Below are positions 9,353 to 19,042 of a DNA stretch of 43,119 nucleotides, piece by piece. Source of the DNA: Candidatus Petromonas tenebris (GTDB taxonomy: Bacteria; Bacillota; Clostridia; Peptostreptococcales; Caminicellaceae). The DNA is taken from the NCBI GenBank assembly GCA_014236755.1, contig JACCKY010000013.1:1-43119 (forward strand), written 5' to 3'. How positions within the stretch are numbered: the stretch's first letter is position 1; the number at the start of each line of letters is the position of its first letter. The notes beneath the pieces are model-generated. The model had not been told where the DNA came from. It made no database searches and was given only the letters and a program-made list of their open reading frames with translations. The translations under genes and the position numbers were made by a program.

Positions 9353-9793
9353 ATGAAACTTCATGAGTTAAAACCTGCTAAGGGAGCAGTTAAAAATAGA
9401 AAAAGACTAGGTAGAGGTACGGCAACTGGACAGGGAAAGACAGCCGGTCGTGGACAGGGCGGTCAAAAGTCACGTTCAGGTGGAGGTGTAAGACCCGGTT
9501 TTGAAGGTGGTCAGATGCCTTTGTACAGAAGAGTTCCTAAGAGAGGATTCAATAATCCATTCAGAAAAGAATGGACAATTGTGAATATAGAAGATTTAAA
9601 TAGATTTGAAGATGGAACTGTAATCACTCCTGAGCTGCTTAAAGAAGAGGGCCTAGTTAAGAAGATGCAATATGGTCTTAAAATTCTTGGCAACGGTAAC
9701 CTTGAAAAGAAACTAACGATTAGAGCTCATAAATTCAGTCAGTCTGCTATAGAAAAGATTGAGGCTGCTGGAGGAAAGGCAGAGGTGATTTAA
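9353..9793 (+). CDS. rplO: 50S ribosomal protein L15 (uL15)
   Basis: A 146-residue L15. The glycine/arginine-rich N-terminus ([20 protein letters not shown], then [20 protein letters not shown]) threads into 23S rRNA, and the C-terminal domain ends [20 protein letters not shown] precedes ATG 9353. The end of the gene contains the ribosome binding site of secY. Confidence 0.97.
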   Translation: MKLHELKPAKGAVKNRKRLGRGTATGQGKTAGRGQGGQKSRSGGGVRPGFEGGQMPLYRRVPKRGFNNPFRKEWTIVNIEDLNRFEDGTVITPELLKEEGLVKKMQYGLKILGNGNLEKKLTIRAHKFSQSAIEKIEAAGGKAEVI

Positions 9794-9794
9794 G

Positions 9795-11069
9795 GTGATA
9801 TCTACCCTTAGAAATGCTTGGAAAATTCCAGATTTAAGAAAAAAGATTTTATATACCCTGATGATGCTTGCAGTATTTAGACTTGGGGCAAATATACCAG
9901 TTCCGGGTATGAATAAAGAAGTATTAGAAAGTATGTTTACCGGTCAAGGCGGTTTACTCAATTTTTTTAACTTTATATCTGGTGGAGCATTTAAAAACTT
10001 CACCATATTTGCACTGAGCATTTCACCATATATCACCGCTTCCATAATTATGAATCTGCTTACTATTGCAATTCCAAGTCTTGAAGCCCTTGCTAAAGAA
10101 GGGGAAGAAGGAAGAAAGAAGATAGCTCAGTATACAAGATACGGAACAGTTGTCCTCGCAGTTATTCAAGCCATTGGAATTAGTATAGGATTATTTAGAA
10201 GAGCTTTGATATCCACTGATGTTTGGTCTATTTCCGTAGTGGTTATCACATTGACAGCAGGTACTGCTTTTTTAATGTGGCTAGGAGAACAGATCACTGA
10301 AAAGGGAATTGGAAACGGAATTTCACTTATAATTTTTGCCGGTATTGTATCTAGAATCCCTGTGGGAACGTTCCAAACTTTTAGGAAACTTCAGGTTGGA
10401 GATGTTTCAATAGTTTCACTAATTATATTTGTCGTGTTAGCGATAATTATAATAGCTGGTGTAATAGCTATACAGCAGGGAACTAGAAAAATACCTGTCC
10501 AGTATGCTAAAAGAGTTGTGGGAAGAAAGATGTATGGTGGACATAGCACCCATATTCCATTAAAAGTAAATCAAGCCGGCGTTATTCCGGTAATATTTGC
10601 AATATCTCTTTTGCAGTTTCCATTAACTCTTACTTATTTCTTCCAAAATGGAGGATTTTCAAACTTTGTTAACACATATCTGTCACCTACTGGAAATCCA
10701 GGGGTTTGGATATATAATATATTATATGCGATTCTAATAGTGTTCTTTACTTATTTCTACACAGCGGTTACTTTCAATCCTGTAGAAGTGGCTAATAATA
10801 TGAAGAAAAACGGTGGATTTATTCCAGGAATAAGACCTGGTAGACCAACCTCTGAATATCTTTCAAGAACTTTAAACAGAATAACTTTAGCAGGAGCATT
10901 GTTTTTAGCAGTGATAGCTGTAATGCCATCTATAATCTTAAACTTTACTGATCTTCAGTTTAGATTCGGTGGAACAGCACTGCTTATAGCTATAGGTGTA
11001 TCACTTGAAACCATGAAACAAATAGAAGCTCAAATGGTTATGAGACACTATCAAGGCTTCTTGAAATAG
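9795..11069 (+). CDS. secY: Protein translocase subunit SecY
   Basis: A 424-residue membrane protein with about ten hydrophobic segments, the channel subunit of SecYEG, which moves proteins across or into the membrane with SecA. Visible landmarks are FRLGANIPVPG in segment 1, the plug-region glycines GLLNFFNFISGGAF, TWLGEQITEKGIGNGIS-like and the cytoplasmic loop PVQYAKRVVGRKMYGG. The start is GTG 9795, one base after the rplO stop, with its AGAGGTGA site inside rplO. Typical end of the spc section. Confidence 0.97.
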   Translation: MISTLRNAWKIPDLRKKILYTLMMLAVFRLGANIPVPGMNKEVLESMFTGQGGLLNFFNFISGGAFKNFTIFALSISPYITASIIMNLLTIAIPSLEALAKEGEEGRKKIAQYTRYGTVVLAVIQAIGISIGLFRRALISTDVWSISVVVITLTAGTAFLMWLGEQITEKGIGNGISLIIFAGIVSRIPVGTFQTFRKLQVGDVSIVSLIIFVVLAIIIIAGVIAIQQGTRKIPVQYAKRVVGRKMYGGHSTHIPLKVNQAGVIPVIFAISLLQFPLTLTYFFQNGGFSNFVNTYLSPTGNPGVWIYNILYAILIVFFTYFYTAVTFNPVEVANNMKKNGGFIPGIRPGRPTSEYLSRTLNRITLAGALFLAVIAVMPSIILNFTDLQFRFGGTALLIAIGVSLETMKQIEAQMVMRHYQGFLK

Positions 11070-11071
11070 AT

Positions 11072-11773
<702 letters not shown>

Positions 11774-11774
<1 letters not shown>

Positions 11775-12520
11775 TGATTATCATCAAGTCCGATAAAGAA
11801 ATTGAACATATGAAGGAAGCAGGTAAAATTGTAGCTCATACCCATGAGGTATTGAGAAAGCATATTAAACCTGGCATTACCACAGAGGAACTTGATAAAA
11901 TTGCAGAAAAAGAGATAAGAGCTCTTGGAGGAATACCTGCTTTTAAAGGATACGGGGGCTTCCCTGCAAGTATTTGTACATCAATAAACGAAGAGGTAGT
12001 TCATGGAATTCCCGGATTAAAACAATTAAAAGATGGCGATATTATAAGTATAGATATAGGGGCCGTATATAATGGCTACTATGGTGATGCAGCTAAGACA
12101 TATCCTGTTGGAAGTGTAAATGAGGATGCACTTAAGCTCATAAGAATAACAAAAGAAAGTTTTTATGAAGGGTTAAAGTTTTGCAAAGAAGGCCATAGAC
12201 TTTCAGATATTTCCCATGCGATACAAATCCATGTAGAAAAAAACGGATTTTCAGTTGTAAGGGATTATGTAGGTCATGGAATAGGAGCTAATATGCATGA
12301 AGATCCTCAAATACTTAACTTCGGTCCTCCAGGAAAAGGCCCTAGACTTACTAAGGGAATGGTTCTAGCTATTGAACCTATGGTTAATATAGGTACTTAT
12401 AAAGTAAGAACACTTCTTGATAATTGGACGGTAGTAACCCTTGACGGTAAGTGGTCTGCCCATTATGAACACACAGTAGCCATAACTGATGATGAACCTT
12501 TAATCTTAACAAAGCTATAA
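11774..12520 (+). CDS. map: Methionine aminopeptidase, type I
   Basis: A 248-residue pita-bread metalloenzyme that removes the initiator methionine from new proteins. Metal ligands can be seen in [20 protein letters not shown] (two Asp), [14 protein letters not shown] (His), [12 protein letters not shown] (Glu) and [10 protein letters not shown] (Glu). The length fits a type Ia enzyme without an N-terminal SH3-like extension. ATG overlaps the adk stop by one base. Confidence 0.97.
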
Positions 12521-12535
12521 AAAGAGGTGTATAAC

Positions 12536-12843
12536 TTGCAAAGCATAAGGGAAGTTACTTTAGGTCAATTTGTTAAATCCAAGGCAGGTAGAGATAAAAA
12601 TAGAGTTTTTATAGTTGTGGATATAATAGATGATCTTTACGTTCTAATAGCAGACGGTGATCTTCGAAAAATAGAAAAACCGAAGAAGAAAAAAATAAAA
12701 CATTTGTCCAAATACAACTTAATCAGTGACGAAATAAAGCAAAGATGCGAAGAAAAGAAAAAGATTAGTAATTTGATGCTAAGGCGAGAGATCGATAAAT
12801 TGGGACCTAACATTCCCAACAACAATAGGAGGTATGATTCCTA

Positions 12844-12844
<1 letters not shown>
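12536..12844 (+). CDS. KOW-domain RNA-binding protein (L14e/L6e/L27e-like)
   Basis: A 102-residue basic protein. Its N-terminal part, [20 protein letters not shown], is the KOW-type motif of a small Firmicute family often annotated as L14e/L6e/L27e-like and found between map and infA. The rest is lysine-rich ([12 protein letters not shown]). RNA or ribosome binding is inferred from the fold and place. I chose TTG 12536 because AGAGGTG lies seven bases ahead; GTG 12527 lies inside that site. The stop overlaps infA as TAATG. Confidence 0.85.
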
Positions 12845-13192
<348 letters not shown>

Positions 13193-13368
13193 TTTTTTTA
13201 ATTTCATATAGTATTTTAATTAAAGATTTAGTATAATACTGTTTTAGGGAATAACCCTAGCGGCTGCAAACTATATTATTAGTTATTTTGTTACAAAGAG
13301 AAATTCATCCTGAGCAAAGTTTAAAGATAGATAAACTAGTAGTATGTATATTTAGGAGGTGTAATTAA
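13193..13368 (+). promoter_or_regulatory. Candidate promoter and leader of the alpha (rpsM-rplQ) section
   Basis: This 176-base AT-rich gap holds a perfect TATAAT at 13232-13237, but no good -35 hexamer at 16-18 bases. A small hairpin (TAGGG 13245-13249 with CCCTA 13255-13259) and a second (AGTTTA with TAAACT near 13317-13336) follow. The width suggests an internal promoter and perhaps an S4-type leader, since S4 represses alpha operons in some bacteria. The structure is not diagnostic. Confidence 0.4.
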
Positions 13369-13737
13369 ATGGCAAGAATTGCAGGTGTTGACTTGCCCAG
13401 AGACAAAAGGGTAGAGATTGGTTTAACCTATATCTTTGGTATTGGTAGGCCAACTTCTCAAGAGATCCTAAAAAAAGCTGGTATAAACTATGATACACGA
13501 GTAAAAGATTTAACAGAAGAAGAAGTAAGCAAATTGAGACATATAATAGATAACGAATATACAGTTGAAGGTGACCTGAGAAGAGAAGTATCTTTAAATA
13601 TTAAGAGATTGAAGGAAATTGGATGCTATAGAGGAATTCGTCATAGAAAAGGTCTGCCAGTTAGAGGACAGAGCACTAAAAATAATGCTAGGACTCGTAA
13701 AGGGCCTAAGAGAGTTGTAGGACGTAAGAAGAAATAG
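13369..13737 (+). CDS. rpsM: 30S ribosomal protein S13 (uS13)
   Basis: A 122-residue S13 starting [21 protein letters not shown] helix-two-turn-helix region is followed by the basic tail [20 protein letters not shown] that reaches the tRNA sites. TAGGAGGTG precedes ATG 13369 by seven bases. First gene of the alpha section. Confidence 0.98.
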   Translation: MARIAGVDLPRDKRVEIGLTYIFGIGRPTSQEILKKAGINYDTRVKDLTEEEVSKLRHIIDNEYTVEGDLRREVSLNIKRLKEIGCYRGIRHRKGLPVRGQSTKNNARTRKGPKRVVGRKKK

Positions 13738-13755
13738 TAAAGGAGGTTTGTGATA

Positions 13756-14151
13756 GTGGCTAAGAAGGTACGTAAGGTACGTAGAAAAAGACGTGAGCGT
13801 AAAAATATAGAACGTGGTCAAGCACATATTCAATCAACATTTAATAATACAATAATTACTATAACTGATATGAATGGAAATGCTGTAGCATGGTCAAGTG
13901 CGGGCAATTGCGGATTTAAGGGTTCAAGAAAATCAACTCCATTTGCTGCACAAATGGCTGCTGAACAGGCAGCAAAATCAGCTATGGAGCACGGATTAAA
14001 GACTGTTGAGGTATATGTAAAGGGACCAGGATCCGGAAGAGAGGCGGCAATAAGATCTCTTCAGGCTGCAGGACTTGAAATAAATTTAATTAAGGATGTT
14101 ACTCCGATACCACATAACGGATGTAGACCGCCAAAACGTAGAAGAGTATAG
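13756..14151 (+). CDS. rpsK: 30S ribosomal protein S11 (uS11)
   Basis: A 131-residue S11 beginning [20 protein letters not shown]. It has [20 protein letters not shown] and the C-terminal signature [19 protein letters not shown]11 forms the platform of the small subunit. GTG 13756 follows AGGAGG at nine bases. GTG 13750 is too close to that site and is rejected. Confidence 0.97.
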   Translation: MAKKVRKVRRKRRERKNIERGQAHIQSTFNNTIITITDMNGNAVAWSSAGNCGFKGSRKSTPFAAQMAAEQAAKSAMEHGLKTVEVYVKGPGSGREAAIRSLQAAGLEINLIKDVTPIPHNGCRPPKRRRV

Positions 14152-14178
14152 TAAAAGAGTAGGAGGTGCATAAAAAAA

Positions 14179-14799
14179 ATGGCTAGATATACAGGACCAT
14201 CTTGTAGACAATGTCGTAGAGAGGGAATGAAACTATATCTTAAAGGTGAAAGATGCTATACAGATAAATGTGCTATTTCAAGAAGAGGTAAACCACCAGG
14301 ACAACATGGAGGTAGAAGAATAAAATTATCAAGCTACGGCATTCAGTTAAGGGAGAAACAAAAAGTTAAGAGATATTATGGAATTTTAGAAACTCAATTT
14401 AGAAACTACTATGAAAAAGCTGCAAATATGCCAGGTATTACAGGTGAAAACTTTTTAAGATTACTCGAGTCAAGACTTGATAATGTAGTCTATAGATTAG
14501 GATTTGCTTCATCAAGAAAGGAAGCAAGACAACTTGTAAGACATGGTCATTTTACATTAAATGGGCACAAGGCTGACATTCCGTCAATAATTGTAAATGT
14601 AGGTGACGTTGTAGAGGTTAAAGAAAAGAGCAAAAATTCACCTAAATTTAAAGAGTTAAAAGAAAGGTCAGTGAATGCTCCTAAATGGCTAGAAGCTGAC
14701 ATGGAAAATTTAAAGGGCAAAGTTGTTGCAGCACCAACAAGAGAAGATATAGACCTTCCAATAGAAGAACACTTGATAGTAGAGTTGTATTCTAAATAA
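14179..14799 (+). CDS. rpsD: 30S ribosomal protein S4 (uS4), zinc-binding form
   Basis: A 206-residue S4. The N-terminus [20 protein letters not shown] carries C9 and C12, with C26 and C31 further on, the zinc-binding form. The central S4 RNA-binding domain contains [20 protein letters not shown] (about residues 99-118). S4 starts 30S assembly and in many bacteria represses its own operon. TAGGAGGTG precedes ATG 14179, spaced by a longer than usual 12 bases. Confidence 0.97.
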   Translation: MARYTGPSCRQCRREGMKLYLKGERCYTDKCAISRRGKPPGQHGGRRIKLSSYGIQLREKQKVKRYYGILETQFRNYYEKAANMPGITGENFLRLLESRLDNVVYRLGFASSRKEARQLVRHGHFTLNGHKADIPSIIVNVGDVVEVKEKSKNSPKFKELKERSVNAPKWLEADMENLKGKVVAAPTREDIDLPIEEHLIVELYSK

Positions 14800-14834
14800 T
14801 ATATATTAGTAATATTAATATATTAGAATCAGTT

Positions 14835-14865
14835 ACCCTCGCAATAATATTAAATTAAGAGGGGT
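14835..14865 (+). promoter_or_regulatory. Hairpin that can cover the rpoA ribosome binding site
   Basis: ACCCTC (14835-14840) can pair with GAGGGGT (14859-14865, one bulged G). The 3' arm is the ribosome binding site of rpoA, whose GTG starts at 14874. The loop is about 18 bases of A/T. This would lower rpoA translation unless opened. Seen by eye only. Confidence 0.4.
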
Positions 14866-14873
14866 GGTAAAAC

Positions 14874-15824
14874 GTGATTGAGATAGAAAAGCCTAAAATT
14901 GAATGTATTGATATAAGCGATGATTTCACATATGGCAAGTTTGTAGTGGAACCCTTAGAAAGAGGCTACGGTACAACCTTAGGTAATAGCCTTAGAAGGA
15001 TCTTACTATCATCCCTTCCGGGTGTAGCTGTAAAATGGATAAAGATAGATAATGTGCTTCATGAATTCTCAACTATACCTGGTGTAAAAGAAGATGTAGT
15101 TGAAATAATCCTAAATTTAAAAGGGTTATCTGCAAAAATACACTCAGAAGAAGAAATAAAGGTAGTTAGAATTGAAGCTCAGGGACCTGGTAAAGTCACT
15201 GCGGGAGATATAATTGCTGACGCTGATGTAGAGATACTCAGTACAGATCTTGAAATTGCAACCCTTGAAGAGGGAGCGCAACTTAATATGGAGATGGGAC
15301 TATCTAAGGGTAGAGGTTATGTTCCAGCAGAAAACAATAAAGAAGAAGGAATGCCAATAGGAGTTATACCGGTAGACTCTATATATACACCGGTAAAAAA
15401 GGTAAACTACATGGTTGAAAACACAAGAGTTGGACAGGTAACTGATTATGATAGACTGACTTTAGAAATTTGGACAGATGGAAGTATCAAACCTGATGAG
15501 GCTGCTTCCCTAGGTGCAAAGATTATGAATGAGCATTTGAATCTATTCATAAATCTTACCGAACACATTGAGGATGTAGAAATCATGGTAGAAAAAGAAG
15601 AAGATAAGAAAGAAAAAGTGCTTGAAATGACTATAGAAGAATTAGACCTTTCTGTTCGTTCATATAACTGTTTAAAACGTGCGGGTATTAATACTGTTGA
15701 GGAATTAACTGAAAGAACGGAAGAAGATATGATGAAGGTTAGAAATCTTGGTAAAAAGTCTCTAGAAGAAGTTAAGAATAAACTGGCTGAACTCAATCTT
15801 ACTTTAAAACCTAGTGACGAGTAG
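14874..15824 (+). CDS. rpoA: RNA polymerase alpha subunit
   Basis: A 316-residue alpha subunit. The N-terminal dimerisation and assembly domain has [20 protein letters not shown] (about residues 24-43). The C-terminal DNA- and activator-binding domain has [20 protein letters not shown] and [18 protein letters not shown]. The start is GTG 14874 after GAGGGGTGG. It lies between rpsD and rplQ, and its ribosome binding site may be partly masked by the hairpin just upstream. Confidence 0.98.
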   Translation: MIEIEKPKIECIDISDDFTYGKFVVEPLERGYGTTLGNSLRRILLSSLPGVAVKWIKIDNVLHEFSTIPGVKEDVVEIILNLKGLSAKIHSEEEIKVVRIEAQGPGKVTAGDIIADADVEILSTDLEIATLEEGAQLNMEMGLSKGRGYVPAENNKEEGMPIGVIPVDSIYTPVKKVNYMVENTRVGQVTDYDRLTLEIWTDGSIKPDEAASLGAKIMNEHLNLFINLTEHIEDVEIMVEKEEDKKEKVLEMTIEELDLSVRSYNCLKRAGINTVEELTERTEEDMMKVRNLGKKSLEEVKNKLAELNLTLKPSDE

Positions 15825-15847
15825 ACTAGTGAAAAGGAGGGAAAGAT

Positions 15848-16189
15848 ATGGCTTCACATCGTAAATTAGGACGTCCTACAGGTCACAGAAACCTTATGCT
15901 TAGAAACCTTGTTACCAGTCTATTAAAGAATGGACGCATTGAGACTACAGAAACAAGAGCTAAGGAAACTCGCAAAATGGCGGAAAAAATGATTACTCTT
16001 GCTAAAAGAGGAGATCTTCATGCAAGACGTCAAGTTCTTGCGTACGTTCTTGATGAATCTGTAGTTAAAAATCTTTTTGATGAGATTGCTCCTAAGTATC
16101 AGGATAGAAACGGCGGATATACTAGAATTCTCAAATTAGGGCCACGTAGAGGAGATGCTGCTCCAATGGCTATAATAGAACTGATCTAG
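15848..16189 (+). CDS. rplQ: 50S ribosomal protein L17 (bL17)
   Basis: A 113-residue L17: [20 protein letters not shown], then [20 protein letters not shown], ending [20 protein letters not shown]. It lies near the tunnel exit. AAAGGAGGG precedes ATG 15848. It is the last gene of the super-operon and is followed by a terminator. Confidence 0.98.
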   Translation: MASHRKLGRPTGHRNLMLRNLVTSLLKNGRIETTETRAKETRKMAEKMITLAKRGDLHARRQVLAYVLDESVVKNLFDEIAPKYQDRNGGYTRILKLGPRRGDAAPMAIIELI

Positions 16190-16201
16190 TTAGTGAGCTG
16201 G

Positions 16202-16231
16202 GGGATTAAGTAAAAACTTAGTCCCTTTTTT
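16202..16231 (+). terminator. Intrinsic terminator of the ribosomal super-operon
   Basis: GGGATTAAG (16202-16210) pairs with CTTAGTCCC (16217-16225) with one G-U, followed by six T's at 16226-16231. It lies 12 bases after the rplQ stop. Confidence 0.9.
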
Positions 16232-16265
16232 ATTCAGTAAATTATTACAAAAATTTTAAAACATA

Positions 16266-16294
16266 TTGACTTATATATGATTTTATTTTAAAAT
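16266..16294 (+). promoter_or_regulatory. Promoter of the Trp T-box / trpP unit
   Basis: TTGACT (16266-16271) and TAAAAT (16289-16294) are 17 bases apart. The predicted start near 16301 is about 20 bases before T-box stem I. Confidence 0.75.
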
Positions 16295-16321
16295 AAATAC
16301 AATAAATTAAAATATAAATTC

Positions 16322-16595
16322 TTTGAACAGGAATAGTAATCAGAATATCTTGCTTATAGCGAGTCGGAGTTGGTGGAAGTCCGATAGAAAGATGTCTGAT
16401 GAATGGGCCTGGGAGAAGCTAGGTGAAATCATTATAAAAGTAGCCGTAGCCGGGGGTTTCCCGTTATAGAAACAGGATATCGAGATTTATACAGAATCTC
16501 CGTATCTGGAAAGAGAAATAGCATAGAGCTATTTAATCAGGGTGGTACCGCGGAAAAAAGCCTTTCGTCCCTTAATAGGGGTGAAAGGCTTTTTT
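16322..16595 (+). ncRNA. T-box riboswitch, tryptophan-specific
   Basis: The leader has the AGTA bulge motif near 16332, a GGTGGAAG-type apical loop near 16372, and the stem I distal strand GATGAATGGGCC. The specifier triplet there is TGG (16404-16406), a Trp codon. The T-box proper, AGGGTGGTACCGCG, lies at 16539-16552. The terminator stem follows (16554-16571 with 16578-16595), ending in a T-run. Uncharged tRNA-Trp should stabilise the antiterminator and switch on trpP, which agrees with the gene downstream. The tRNA-end pairing element is TGGT (16543-16546). Confidence 0.93.
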
Positions 16596-16621
16596 GGTAT
16601 AAAAATAAGGAGGTGATCAGA

Positions 16622-16630
16622 ATGTTTTGA
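16622..16630 (+). other. Two-codon leader ORF (Met-Phe-stop) with perfect ribosome binding site
   Basis: AAGGAGGTGATC at 16607-16618 matches the full anti-Shine-Dalgarno and is the strongest such site noticed in the window. It is followed four bases later by ATG TTT TGA. trpP itself starts 64 bases downstream with a weaker site. The frame after TGA stays open to 16798 and holds two Trp codons close together. Whether this is translated, regulatory, or the wreck of a leader gene cannot be told from sequence alone. Confidence 0.3.
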
Positions 16631-16694
16631 AAAGATGATGAATTAGATTGGAATTGGGAGAATAAAAAAATAATTAAAAAAGGAGAGAGAAATA

Positions 16695-17222
16695 ATGAAT
16701 ACGAATTTGAGAAAAAATATTATTACAGCATTGCTGATCGCCATAGGTTTTATTTTAAGACAAATTATACCAGGAACGATTGGAGGAATGAAGTTTGATT
16801 TAATGTTGGCAGTTATGTTTGTTTGCCTTCTAATCAATCAAGACTTTAAAAACGTACTCCTAACAGCATTCTTAGGAGGAGTAATTACTGCAATGACAAC
16901 TACATTTCCAGGTGGTCAAATACCAAATATAATTGATAAATTTATTACAAGTTTAGTTGTATATGTTATAATTAGAATGCTTGGAGATTTAAAAGAAAAC
17001 ATACTATTTGTTGGACTAATAGCGTTAATTGGAACTTTAGTAAGTGGTAGCGTATTTTTAACATCTGCACTATATATGGTTGGGCTGCCAGTGCCATTTA
17101 AAGTATTATTTTTAAGCATTGTAGTGCCTACTGCAGTGGCTAATACTTTTGTAACAATATTTGTATATAAGGCAGTTAAGATTTCAATGAGATCCATAGG
17201 AGTAAAAGTTTTACAGAAATAA
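16695..17222 (+). CDS. trpP: Tryptophan transporter TrpP
   Basis: A 175-residue, very hydrophobic protein with about five or six membrane segments. It resembles the TrpP (YhaG) family of Firmicutes, of similar length, with the pattern GFILRQIIPGTIGGMKFDLM near the N-terminus and TTTFPGGQIPNIIDKFITSL in the middle. The Trp T-box upstream supports tryptophan as substrate. ATG 16695 follows AAAGGAGAG. The fold resembles the substrate-binding subunits of ECF transporters, and genes for an ECF energising module follow directly. Coupling to that module is my inference. Confidence 0.85.
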   Translation: MNTNLRKNIITALLIAIGFILRQIIPGTIGGMKFDLMLAVMFVCLLINQDFKNVLLTAFLGGVITAMTTTFPGGQIPNIIDKFITSLVVYVIIRMLGDLKENILFVGLIALIGTLVSGSVFLTSALYMVGLPVPFKVLFLSIVVPTAVANTFVTIFVYKAVKISMRSIGVKVLQK

Positions 17223-17230
17223 TTAATAAT

Positions 17231-17263
17231 TTTGGACAATGGGGTTAGCCTCCATTGTCCAAA
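17231..17263 (+). repeat. Perfect 12-bp inverted repeat after trpP
   Basis: TTTGGACAATGG (17231-17242) and CCATTGTCCAAA (17252-17263) enclose a 9-base loop. No T-tract follows on either strand. It may slow or end transcription, protect the trpP mRNA end, or bind a protein. Confidence 0.5.
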
Positions 17264-17357
17264 TCATGATCGAATGGAAGTAGACGGGTAGGTATTGAAA
17301 TTAAAACTGTAAGATATATAATATATAAGTGTAAATCTAAATTTGTGAGGTAGTTAT

Positions 17358-18194
17358 ATGACAAAAATGATAGAAACTATTGATTTAGTTTATGAATACC
17401 AAAAAGATGAAGATGAAAGGATTATGGCCCTTAAAAAAGTAGGACTTAAGGTAAAAAAAGGCGAGTTCGTAGCCATATTGGGGCATAATGGATCAGGTAA
17501 GTCTACATTGGCAAAACTTATGAATGCAATTTACCTTCCCAGCGGGGGAAAGGTTTATATAAAAAACATGGATACAACCAATGAAGAAAAGATTTGGGAA
17601 ATAAGACGAACTGCAGGAATGGTATTTCAAAATCCTGATAACCAGATTGTGGCTACCACAGTAGAAGAGGATGTGGCTTTTGGCCCGGAAAATCTAGGTG
17701 TTGCTCCAAAGGAAATAAGAGAAAGAGTTGAAGGTGCTATGAAGGCTGTAGGTATAGATGAATTTAGAAAAAAATCCCCCCATCTGCTATCGGGAGGGCA
17801 AAAACAGAGAGTAGCTATAGCAGGAGTTTTAGCAATGAAACCGGAGTGCATTATATTGGACGAACCTACAGCTATGCTTGACCCTTCAGGAAGAAAAGAA
17901 GTAATGGATACAATAGTAAAACTTAACAAAGAAGGAATAACTGTTATTCATATTACTCACTTTATGGATGAGGCAGTTAAAGCAGACAGAATAGTAGTCA
18001 TGGATAATGGTAACATAGCCTTAGACGGAAAACCTAAAGATGTATTTTCAAATGTAGATAGACTAAAACAGCTTGGACTTGATGTACCTCAAGTAACTCT
18101 TTTAGCCCATGAACTTAAAAACGAGGGAATTGCAATTTCAGAAAATATACTTACAGTTGATGAGATGGTGAATGAATTATGTCGATTATTATAA
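17358..18194 (+). CDS. ecfA1: ECF transporter ATPase EcfA1
   Basis: A 278-residue ABC ATPase (CbiO type). It has Walker [10 protein letters not shown] (about residues 42-50), Q-loop [20 protein letters not shown], signature [13 protein letters not shown] and Walker [14 protein letters not shown]. EcfA1, EcfA2 and EcfT make the energising module shared by many vitamin-binding S subunits. The C-terminal EcfA extension of about 60 residues is present. It overlaps ecfA2 by 16 bases, so translation is probably coupled. The first ATG (17358) follows GTGAGGTAG. Confidence 0.96.
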   Translation: MTKMIETIDLVYEYQKDEDERIMALKKVGLKVKKGEFVAILGHNGSGKSTLAKLMNAIYLPSGGKVYIKNMDTTNEEKIWEIRRTAGMVFQNPDNQIVATTVEEDVAFGPENLGVAPKEIRERVEGAMKAVGIDEFRKKSPHLLSGGQKQRVAIAGVLAMKPECIILDEPTAMLDPSGRKEVMDTIVKLNKEGITVIHITHFMDEAVKADRIVVMDNGNIALDGKPKDVFSNVDRLKQLGLDVPQVTLLAHELKNEGIAISENILTVDEMVNELCRLL

Positions 18195-19042
18195 AAGATC
18201 TTGTACATGTATATAACCCAGACAGCCCATTTGAAACTGTGGCGTTGTCGAATATAAATTTTAAAATAGAAAAAGGTGAATTTGTAGGGCTGATAGGACA
18301 TACAGGCTCAGGAAAATCCACATTAATACAGCATTTAAATGGACTGCTCAAGGCAACATCAGGCAAAATTTATATAAATGATTTAGATATTTCTCAAAAG
18401 GATGTTAAGCTGAGCGAGGTGAGAAAAAAAGTTGGATTAGTATTTCAATATCCTGAATATCAGCTCTTTGAGGAAACAGTCTTTAAGGACGTGGCCTTTG
18501 GACCTTTCAATCTGGGTCTTGAGCAAAAAGAGATAGAAAGCAGAGTTAAGGAAGCTTTAGAGATTGTGGGACTTAATTTTGAAGAAATTAAAGATAGATC
18601 ACCCTTTGAATTAAGTGGAGGACAAAGAAGGCGTATAGCTATAGCGGGAGTAATTGCCATGAAACCTGAGGTTCTTATATTAGATGAGCCAACGGCTGGA
18701 CTTGATCCGGAAGGCAGAGATGAAATCCTTGCTCAGATAAAAGAGCTTCATTCTAAATATAAAATGACGGTTATTTTAGTTTCCCATAGCATGGAAGATA
18801 TAGCAAGATTAGTAAATAAAATTATAGTGATGGATAAAGGAAAGGTTGCACTAATAGGAACTCCAAGAGAAGTCTTTAAAAAAGCAGATATTTTAGAGAA
18901 AATAGGGTTGGGAGTTCCACAGATCACCTATTTGGTAAGAAAATTAAGAGAAAAGGGCATAGCCATTAGAGAGGATGTCCTTACCGTTGATGAAGCAAAG
19001 GAAGAAATAATTAAATTGATAAGAGGGAAAAAACATGCTTAG
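18179..19042 (+). CDS. ecfA2: ECF transporter ATPase EcfA2
   Basis: A 287-residue ABC ATPase: Walker [11 protein letters not shown]-loop [20 protein letters not shown], signature [13 protein letters not shown], Walker [14 protein letters not shown]. The [13 protein letters not shown] form of the Q-loop is typical of EcfA2, against FQNPDNQ in EcfA1. It forms the heterodimer that drives S-subunit toppling. The start lies in the end of ecfA1 and the stop overlaps ecfT by eight bases. Confidence 0.96.
   Translation: MSIIIKDLVHVYNPDSPFETVALSNINFKIEKGEFVGLIGHTGSGKSTLIQHLNGLLKATSGKIYINDLDISQKDVKLSEVRKKVGLVFQYPEYQLFEETVFKDVAFGPFNLGLEQKEIESRVKEALEIVGLNFEEIKDRSPFELSGGQRRRIAIAGVIAMKPEVLILDEPTAGLDPEGRDEILAQIKELHSKYKMTVILVSHSMEDIARLVNKIIVMDKGKVALIGTPREVFKKADILEKIGLGVPQITYLVRKLREKGIAIREDVLTVDEAKEEIIKLIRGKKHA

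Noticed and set aside
16643-16837. Minus-strand ORF over the trpP start
   Set aside because: Shadow of the coding strand, with no ribosome binding site and no family features.
18246-18253. TTGTCGAA (Spo0A box) within ecfA2
   Set aside because: Inside coding sequence far from a start; one such word is expected by chance.
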